Positions 55,467-64,000 of a stretch of 64,000 bases of DNA are shown in pieces (positions within the stretch are counted from its first letter, which is position 1; each line of letters starts with the position of its first letter). The notes below the pieces were generated by a model. It was not told the origin of the DNA, ran no database searches, and saw nothing but the letters and a program-made list of their open reading frames with translations. This stretch comes from CAXBBB01 sp963841855 (lineage in GTDB: Bacteria > Bacteroidota > Rhodothermia > Rhodothermales > BA12), in assembly GCA_963841855.1 (NCBI GenBank), contig CAWJEJ010000004.1:727168-791167 (forward strand). The letters are read 5' to 3'. A program made the translations under genes and the position numbers.

Positions 55467-56922
55467 TCTCTTTCACTTTTTGATTTGCCTTTTTTTTCAA
55501 ATCATAGGCAACAAAGGCGGCAATAATACCCCAAAATAGAACCGATGATTTATCGGTATCTAAGAAAAAATTAACTACTCCGTGTACTAAGTAAGTAATA
55601 AAGCCCAAATACATACCTATAAACAAACACCTATCTTTGTGTTTTAAATCACCTTGAATTAAGTCTAAACCTATTTTTAAAGCACCTACTACAATAGCTA
55701 TAAACAGCAAAAAACCTATTAACCCCATTTCTGCTAAAGGCTTTAAATATTCGGAGTGCACGCCCCCCACAGAACCATCACGCACGCTAACCCACGTCAT
55801 CTCTTGAGACAATTGAAATTGTCCATATTGAAAAGGGTAAGTCCCAGATCCAAATCCAAAAACAGGTCTATCTTCAAACATTCTAATTGCGCAAATCCAT
55901 CGATTTAAACGTTCAATATTAGAATTATCCGTGCTAATGTTTGCAACTGATTTAGCATGATTTAAAAAGCCTTCACTAGATTCTATGTTGTTTTCCTTTA
56001 CTTTATTTATAATTTGTTCTCCTTTAATGAAAATAATCGTGAAAATAATCACCACCACCACCATCGCCTGATAAAATTTTATTCTCAAGTTTATAGCGAC
56101 TAAAACTCCCAATGCTACCGCTAAACTCAACCATCCCGCACGTGAATAAGAAAGTATAATAGCTAGGCTTAACAGTGCCAATGAAAAAAAAGAAAAGAGT
56201 TGAAGTTTCCTTTTTTTTAATTTTCCATAATAAATAATAACCATCAAAAAGAAAGGGATAAGTATCGCTAAACAAGCGGCATATATGGTGTGGTCATTAT
56301 AAAAAGGCTCTCCCACCTCATAAGAAAATGCTTGAGTGAAATCATGTTGTGAGTGATAATTAATTGAATAGATTATTGGTGTTATCATCCCTAAAAAATA
56401 GAGCCAAAAAAACACAAGAACATTTTTTGATGTTTTAAAATAATCCACCGCTAGTAAAAAAAACACCGTTATATAAATTGCTCTAATGATAAAAAACTTT
56501 ATTGAGACTAGCAACATGGTACTACTAAAAACAGTAACCAACATCCACCCCACATGTAATAAAATAATAATACTTAACCAATGAGTGAAGATTTCTCGAA
56601 ACCGGCTATAATTCCACACCATATGAAATACACCAGTAATACAAACAAAAACAACAATTAACTCACCAGGCAAGCTAATGCCAAATCCACCACCATCAAC
56701 TTGGCTTTGATTAATTGACAAAGGCAAAGAAAACACCATTATCGAAAACAGAAAATGATCTTTTTTAATTGATAAGAACAATCCCGCTAATAAAAAAGGT
56801 GTTCCAAATAATACAAAAAAAACAACTTGAGGTAATGCATAAAAAGAATAACACAATAATGCCGCATAGCACGCAAAAAATGCTACTATGACATAATAAT
56901 TCTTTTTTAGTAGATCATTCAT
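55459..56922 (-). CDS. O-antigen ligase/polymerase-family membrane protein
   Basis: An intact 487-residue protein with about ten to twelve membrane helices. The large periplasmic loop between late helices has RLNRWICAIRMFEDRPVFGF, GSGTYPFQY and GGVHSEYLKPLAEMGLIGF, the signature of the Wzy_C/WaaL family. Such proteins join O-antigen to lipid A-core, or polymerise repeat units. Overlaps the end of hemA by 8 bp on the opposite strand. A Wzz-like length regulator is encoded 9 bp upstream, suggesting polysaccharide length control rather than simple ligation. Confidence 0.84.
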   Translation of the reverse strand: MNDLLKKNYYVIVAFFACYAALLCYSFYALPQVVFFVLFGTPFLLAGLFLSIKKDHFLFSIMVFSLPLSINQSQVDGGGFGISLPGELIVVFVCITGVFHMVWNYSRFREIFTHWLSIIILLHVGWMLVTVFSSTMLLVSIKFFIIRAIYITVFFLLAVDYFKTSKNVLVFFWLYFLGMITPIIYSINYHSQHDFTQAFSYEVGEPFYNDHTIYAACLAILIPFFLMVIIYYGKLKKRKLQLFSFFSLALLSLAIILSYSRAGWLSLAVALGVLVAINLRIKFYQAMVVVVIIFTIIFIKGEQIINKVKENNIESSEGFLNHAKSVANISTDNSNIERLNRWICAIRMFEDRPVFGFGSGTYPFQYGQFQLSQEMTWVSVRDGSVGGVHSEYLKPLAEMGLIGFLLFIAIVVGALKIGLDLIQGDLKHKDRCLFIGMYLGFITYLVHGVVNFFLDTDKSSVLFWGIIAAFVAYDLKKKANQKVKEIS

Positions 56923-56931
56923 TCAAAAAAA

Positions 56932-57840
56932 TCATTTTTGGATTTTATCCCAAAAACTTAGCGCTAGCAACAGTAATAGCATTACTGGCAAAAGTACAAT
57001 CACTAAAGCAACAATTGTTTTAGGGTATACTTTCTGATAAGTAGGCACTGCACTATCAACTAGATAATATGAAGGAATTCTTGCAGTATAATGATTTAAT
57101 GCTAATTCGTATTTTGTTTTTTTGTCAGACAACTTCCCTATTTCATTCAAAAATTCCTTTTTTAATCTCACAAATTTGATGTTATTAATATCGTAGGGAT
57201 TTTTAGTATCCATCAATTCACTCACTTTTGACAACTCTTTTTCTAAACTATCGATCTCATTTTTTTTAGTAAAAAACTCTCTTTCTCTATCTTTCAGAAC
57301 TATCTCAACATTGCCTTTTTTAATTTGCTCTAATAATCTACCCCCAACTTTAACAATGTCATTAGCAATGTTTGCTGCAATCTCCGGCTGTACATCTCTA
57401 ACAGAAACTTCTATAGAGCCATGGTTTGTTTTTTTAATTTCTACATTTTTTTGATACTTTTTAATCAGGTTTTGATCCCTCTTTTTTGACCGAACATCTA
57501 TTTGATAATGTTCCATCAAATTATACTTCTTTTCGATAACCTTCTCAACCTCAATAGACTCAAGGATTTGGATAAAAGCCTCATTGTCATCATCACTACC
57601 AAAGTGTTGTGGAGGAATAACTGATTCCGGACCGTATGAAGGAACGGCATAAACCAAAGCCGTTGAATTAAATTCTGGTTTAATTAAAAACTCCGTGATT
57701 GCAATGGTGATAATACTAGTCACCAAAAAGACACTTATTATTATTTTGTGATATTTTACAAAGGTATTTAACCAAGATAAATCTCCCTCGAGAGACATCA
57801 ACTTCTCCTTATCAATCATTTTATATCTTTTAAAGCTCAA
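56932..57840 (-). CDS. Wzz-type polysaccharide chain-length protein
   Basis: A 302-residue protein with two terminal membrane helices (VKYHKIIISVFLVTSIITIA near 28-48; TIVALVIVLLPVMLLLLLAL near 273-293) framing a periplasmic, coiled-coil-rich part (KDREREFFTKKNEIDSLEKE). The N-terminal TEFLIKPEFNSTALVYAVPS matches the PF02706 domain start. No cytoplasmic tyrosine kinase is fused. It is the upstream partner of the O-antigen ligase-family protein. MIDKEK at 57,819 is an alternative start. Confidence 0.8.
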   Translation of the reverse strand: MSFKRYKMIDKEKLMSLEGDLSWLNTFVKYHKIIISVFLVTSIITIAITEFLIKPEFNSTALVYAVPSYGPESVIPPQHFGSDDDNEAFIQILESIEVEKVIEKKYNLMEHYQIDVRSKKRDQNLIKKYQKNVEIKKTNHGSIEVSVRDVQPEIAANIANDIVKVGGRLLEQIKKGNVEIVLKDREREFFTKKNEIDSLEKELSKVSELMDTKNPYDINNIKFVRLKKEFLNEIGKLSDKKTKYELALNHYTARIPSYYLVDSAVPTYQKVYPKTIVALVIVLLPVMLLLLLALSFWDKIQK

Positions 57841-57876
57841 ATATAGTCATATATCTACTGCTAACAATTATTTTTA

Positions 57877-58530
57877 TTAATAGGGAGCAGCTTCTAATAG
57901 TTGTTTCCTCTCTTCTTCTTTTCTCTCTTTTTCTTTACTTAACGATTTAAAGAAGCGAGCCCAAGAAAAAGGGTCTAAGAATGGGTTAGTCCTAATTAAA
58001 TAATGGGTCTGCATTGCCGTAATTTGTTGTTGCATATAATATTTATGATTCAAACTACCATCCATCGTTGAGCTTTCTAACAACCGTGACATAATCTGAT
58101 CATTTAAGTTTCTATTCATATTTTCCCGTCCTTCATCTGGCAAAATCACCGTCATAAAAGCCTCTTTGAAAACACTTTCTATAGGGAAAGCAGAAATTTC
58201 AATTAATGGCAACAGCATGGTATCACCAACTAAATGAATTACCATAGACACAGATTCAGAATCTGATGGAACAATAAAGGATTCTTTTTTAAATCCGACT
58301 GCTGCCACTACAACACTATCGCCAGGTAAAACAGGAAATGAAAAGTAGCCCAACAAATTAGTGCTTGTTCCTCTTCCTGTTTCAGGAACAAACACAAATG
58401 CGCCTGGAATAGATAACAAACTATCTCCTTCTACAACTAAACCACTTAACTGAATTGGCTTATTTTCTCCTTGCCCATACGCAAAATCAAAAAGTGCACA
58501 CGTAAAGAGAATTAAAATAGCTGTTTTCAT
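57877..58530 (-). CDS. Secreted carboxypeptidase-regulatory-like domain protein
   Basis: About 217 residues. Signal peptide MKTAILILFTCALFDFAYG; a CarboxypepD_reg-like beta-sandwich (QLSGLVVEGDSLLSIPGAFV, GRGTSTNLLGYFSFPVLPGD, DSVVVAAVGFKKESF, about 20-115); then a helical, charged C-terminus (SWARFFKSLSKEKERKEEER). Short secreted proteins of this type are common in Bacteroidota with unknown role. An in-frame ATG 24 bp upstream is less likely, because the signal peptide then starts with eight additional polar residues. It precedes the Wzz-like gene by 36 bp and may belong to the same transcript. Confidence 0.7.
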   Translation of the reverse strand: MKTAILILFTCALFDFAYGQGENKPIQLSGLVVEGDSLLSIPGAFVFVPETGRGTSTNLLGYFSFPVLPGDSVVVAAVGFKKESFIVPSDSESVSMVIHLVGDTMLLPLIEISAFPIESVFKEAFMTVILPDEGRENMNRNLNDQIMSRLLESSTMDGSLNHKYYMQQQITAMQTHYLIRTNPFLDPFSWARFFKSLSKEKERKEEERKQLLEAAPY

Positions 58531-58621
58531 AAACCTAAACTTTAACGTATTCATTCGGTGTTTATTTTATTAGTCATCATTAATTTATGTTTAATTTACA
58601 ATCCTATTTATTTAAATCCAG

Positions 58622-59020
58622 ATGAAGTTAAAAAGCTTTTCAGTAATTTTAGGTACAAATATTTTTAAAGCTCTAAGTGAAGAATCTAGAATTCGCATTT
58701 TATACCTAATTTATAAAAATGAAGAAATGTGTATTTCTGATTTAGAGCAAATTTTAAACTTCACTCAATCAAAGACATCACGACATTTGTTATACTTGAA
58801 AAATGCTGGTCTTTTAAGTTTCACAAAACACGATCAATGGGTTTATTATTCACTAAAAGAAGAGTTTTCAGGTATTATCACACAAGCATTTTCTTTTATA
58901 GAAAAGGATCCATTATTATTAAAAGACCAACAGAATTACGAAATCTTGTACGCTAACAATGCTTTAGCAATTCGTAAGCTTCATACTATTCAAAAAAGAT
59001 ATAATCTTCCAGAATTATGA
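58622..59020 (+). CDS. ArsR-family winged-helix regulator
   Basis: A 132-residue protein with the ArsR core: FKALSEESRIRILYLIYKNE, MCISDLEQILNFTQSKTSRH (helix-turn-helix; recognition helix SKTSRHLLYLK), and the wing GLLSFTKHDQWVYYSL. Classic arsenic-type cysteine pairs are absent (single Cys in EMCISDL, as in many ArsR members at a different position), so a metal is not a safe guess. It overlaps the phosphatase gene by 4 bp, which makes coupled translation likely. Confidence 0.82.
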   Translation: MKLKSFSVILGTNIFKALSEESRIRILYLIYKNEEMCISDLEQILNFTQSKTSRHLLYLKNAGLLSFTKHDQWVYYSLKEEFSGIITQAFSFIEKDPLLLKDQQNYEILYANNALAIRKLHTIQKRYNLPEL

Positions 59021-59715
59021 TCAACAAATATAAACACATATTTTTCGATCTTGATCATACCTTATGGGATTTCAATAAAAACTCAAGCGAAACATTAACC
59101 TATTTATTTCATCATTATGTTTTAAAAGATAAATTGAAATGTATTGTTGAAGATTTTTTAAATAGATATTCTGAAATTAATGCACAACTCTGGCATTTAT
59201 ACGATTTAGGTAAAGTCACTAAAGATGACATTAGAACAATGCGATTTCACCGGTTATTTGAAACTTTCTCCTACTATAATGATTCATTAGCCTCTGAAAT
59301 TGATATCGCTTACCTCTCTATTTGCCCAGATAAATTTGCTTTAATTGATCATAGCATAGAAACACTAGAATACTTATTTCAGAAATATGAATTGCACATT
59401 ATAACCAATGGTTTTCGTGAAACTCAAACTAGAAAAGTAAAGGCCAGCAAATTGGACGTTTTTTTCAAAACCATAACAACATCAGAATGCTCAGGTTATA
59501 CTAAACCACATAAAAAAATGTTTTCTCATGCCTTAAATCAGGCCAATGCTCATTATAAAGAAAGTATTATGATTGGGGATAATATAATGACAGATATTCG
59601 GGGTGCAAAAAATATAGGGATGCATCAAGTGTATCTAAATTTAGCTAAAAAAAAACATCATCATAAACCTACTTATGAAATCAATAGCTTATTAGACCTA
59701 AAAAAAATTCTATAA
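59017..59715 (+). CDS. HAD-family nucleotidase, YjjG-like
   Basis: An intact 232-residue HAD hydrolase of the YjjG type. Motif I FFDLDHTLWDF (Asp nucleophile and acid), cap domain with INAQLWHLYDLGKVTKDDIR, motif II LHIITNGFRETQTRK, motif III Lys in KPHKKMF, motif IV MIGDNIMTDIRGAKN. E. coli YjjG removes phosphate from non-canonical pyrimidine nucleotides. Overlap with the ArsR-type gene by 4 bp suggests shared control. It converges with murF with a 6-bp overlap. Confidence 0.84.
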   Translation: MINKYKHIFFDLDHTLWDFNKNSSETLTYLFHHYVLKDKLKCIVEDFLNRYSEINAQLWHLYDLGKVTKDDIRTMRFHRLFETFSYYNDSLASEIDIAYLSICPDKFALIDHSIETLEYLFQKYELHIITNGFRETQTRKVKASKLDVFFKTITTSECSGYTKPHKKMFSHALNQANAHYKESIMIGDNIMTDIRGAKNIGMHQVYLNLAKKKHHHKPTYEINSLLDLKKIL

Positions 59716-60992
59716 AAGTGGCAAAATAGTTTCCAACCCAATCCCTCTTGATCCCTTTATTAATATATTTTTTCCTTGAATTGGTCTTTTTAACAAATCA
59801 GATTCTAAATCATTTTTTGTAGAGTAAAAACTAACTCCTTGATATTCTCCCTTTATTTTATAAAATTCTTTACCACACAATCTCACATCAAAAAAACCTA
59901 AATGAACCGTTAACTTTAATATTTTCAAATGTTCTTCTGATGAATAATCACCTAATTCAAACATATCACCCAGAATAATAACTTTATTATTTTTTTCTGC
60001 TAATGAAAAACTCATCAAAGCAGCCTCAACAGACGTTGGATTAGCATTATAAGCATCCAATAATACCCTGTTGTTTTTTGTTACTATTATCTGTGACCTA
60101 TTATTAGTAGGTTCATAACTAGAGATTGCTTTTTTTATATCATTCTCATTCACATCAAAAAATTGACCTAACCTAATGGCGGCTACTATATTATTAAAAT
60201 TATAACTCCCAACTAGATTTGTCAACATGATATCCCCGCTTTCATCCTTAATTCGAATTAACTCACCATCAGAAACATTAATCATTGTATATTTATCATC
60301 ATCTAAATAAGGTATAATCTCAAGCCCTTTAGACATTGACATTAGTATCGAACTTTGGTAATTAACAAAAGCTATCCCATTCTTTAATCTTAGATAATCA
60401 TACAACTCCCCTTTTCCTTTCTTAACACCCTCAATACCACCAAATCCTTCTAAATGAGCTTTACCAATATTAGTAATTAACCCATGTGTTGGATTAGCAA
60501 GCTCACATAAGAAAGCGATTTCACCCACATGATTTGCGCCCATTTCAACAATTGCAATTTCAGTATCACTTCTTAAAGAAAGTAAGTGTTAAAGGGAACA
60601 CCAATATGGTTATTATAATTACCAACAGTAGAGGTAACTCTATATTTTGTTTCAAGAACTCTTGATAATAATTCTTTCGTTGTCGTTTTACCATTTGAAT
60701 CCTGTTAATCCAATTAGAGGTATGTCAAAAGTGTCTCCTATGGTACTTTGCCAACTCTTGCAAACTAGTCAACACATCTTCTACTAAAAAGATGTTATCT
60801 CCACAGACTTTCTCATCATCAACTACCGCTAATAACGCACCATTCTCTAAAGCTTTATTTGCAAAAGAATTACCATCAAAGGAAGCTCCTTGTAAGAGCA
60901 AAAAAAATAACTCCTTTAGTTACTTTGCGAGTATCAATACATACCCCATTAGATTCTAAAAAATATTGGTGTAATTCTTTAATCTTGTTCAT
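59710..60992 (-). CDS. murF: UDP-MurNAc-tripeptide:D-Ala-D-Ala ligase, frameshifted at the N-terminus
   Basis: About 425 residues when joined. The N-terminal piece reads MNKIKELHQYFLESNGVCID, TRKVTKGVIFFALQGASFDG, NSFANKALENGALLAVVDD, then breaks near 60,885, 60,750, 60,700 and 60,590. The intact part begins GANHVGEIAFLCELANPTHG and has ITNIGKAHLEGFGG, GSYNFNNIVAAIRLG, DAYNANPTSVEAALMSF and VIILGDMFELGDYS, all MurF marks. It adds D-Ala-D-Ala to the peptidoglycan precursor in the cytoplasm. Lies downstream of the rRNA operon on the same strand, beyond a terminator. Confidence 0.88.
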
Positions 60993-61024
60993 TGTTATTA
61001 GCTTAAAACAAAACCAAAACTACA

Positions 61025-61054
61025 TAAAAAAACCCTTTAGGGATACTAAAGGGT
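61025..61054 (-). terminator. Terminator of the rRNA operon
   Basis: On the minus strand ACCCTTTAG pairs with CTAAAGGGT over a short loop and runs into seven Ts, 25 bp after the 5S gene and 33 bp before murF. Confidence 0.85.
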
Positions 61055-61079
61055 AGATTTAATTTAATTATAAAATAAG

Positions 61080-61191
<112 letters not shown>

Positions 61192-61344
61192 TTTGAGTTT
61201 AGAGTTATAAGTCTTGTGTTATAAGTATTTATTAAAGTTACCATTCCTAACTTCTAAATACTTACGACTTATAACTTAACTACTTAATACTTAAGTTAAC
61301 ATCATATAAAGTGGAAAGAAAAACTAAGATACTAAAGAGCTTTC

Positions 61345-64000
<2,656 letters not shown>

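Overview
The window is AT-rich chromosomal DNA from a member of the Bacteroidota, most likely a gliding or surface-adhesive flavobacterium-type lineage. The evidence is a PorE-like TPR/propeller/OmpA lipoprotein, type IX secretion (T9SS) C-terminal sorting domains of both styles, a Wzi/RemB-like outer-membrane protein, a DUF2723 membrane glycosyltransferase, a PG_1098-type methyltransferase, and promoters matching the Bacteroidota pattern TTG-N19/20-TANNTTTG (clearest before the tRNA-Phe gene, atpD and the thiamine operon). The species cannot be named from this sequence.

Layout. 0-9 kb: truncated CaCA antiporter, FemAB-like acyltransferase, RemB/Wzi-like protein, MsbA-like exporter with gmhA (lipopolysaccharide supply), mazEF, comM/yifB, a broken lipoprotein. 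9-14.7 kb: DUF2723 protein, rlmB, a radical SAM protein. 14.8-20.2 kb, all on the minus strand: an accessory block of one S74-type protein, one T9SS metalloprotease and five related cysteine-rich lipoproteins; this is the most novel-looking part. 20.2-24.5 kb: methyltransferase, asd, DksA-like protein, scpB, rluB-type gene. 24.7-30.3 kb: tRNA-Phe, an Fe-S protein pair, a small conserved protein, the PorE-like gene, a RelE/ParE toxin-antitoxin pair. 30.3-34.2 kb: thiamine operon thiS-thiC-thiE-hydrolase on the minus strand behind a TPP riboswitch, with a probable thiamine pyrophosphokinase divergent to it. 34.8-38.4 kb: YHS protein remnant, prmC, ribD, repeat-rich spacer. 38.4-47.5 kb: two large paralogous gliding/T9SS type-B surface proteins. 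47.6-52.5 kb: queA, ispD, ispH, atpC-atpD. 52.6-61 kb: sensor kinase, hemA, O-antigen ligase, Wzz-like protein, ArsR regulator with YjjG-like phosphatase, murF. 61-64 kb: 5S and most of a 23S rRNA, minus strand.

A caution governs the whole annotation. About twenty genes are split by frameshifts, including ones a cell can hardly lose (atpD, hemA, ispD, ispH, murF, thiC, ribD). Several breaks lie at one-base length differences, some in homopolymers, and many intact genes lie between. I read most of these as uncorrected sequencing or assembly errors rather than decay, and give each as one gene spanning its fragments. The remnants in spacers may be truly decayed.

Functional threads: cell-envelope construction (MsbA, GmhA, MurF, O-antigen ligase, Wzz, DUF2723, FemAB-like), T9SS surface display (PorE-like, two adhesins, metalloprotease), cofactor and isoprenoid synthesis (thiamine, riboflavin, tetrapyrrole, MEP pathway), and RNA/translation maintenance (RlmB, RluB-type, PrmC, QueA).
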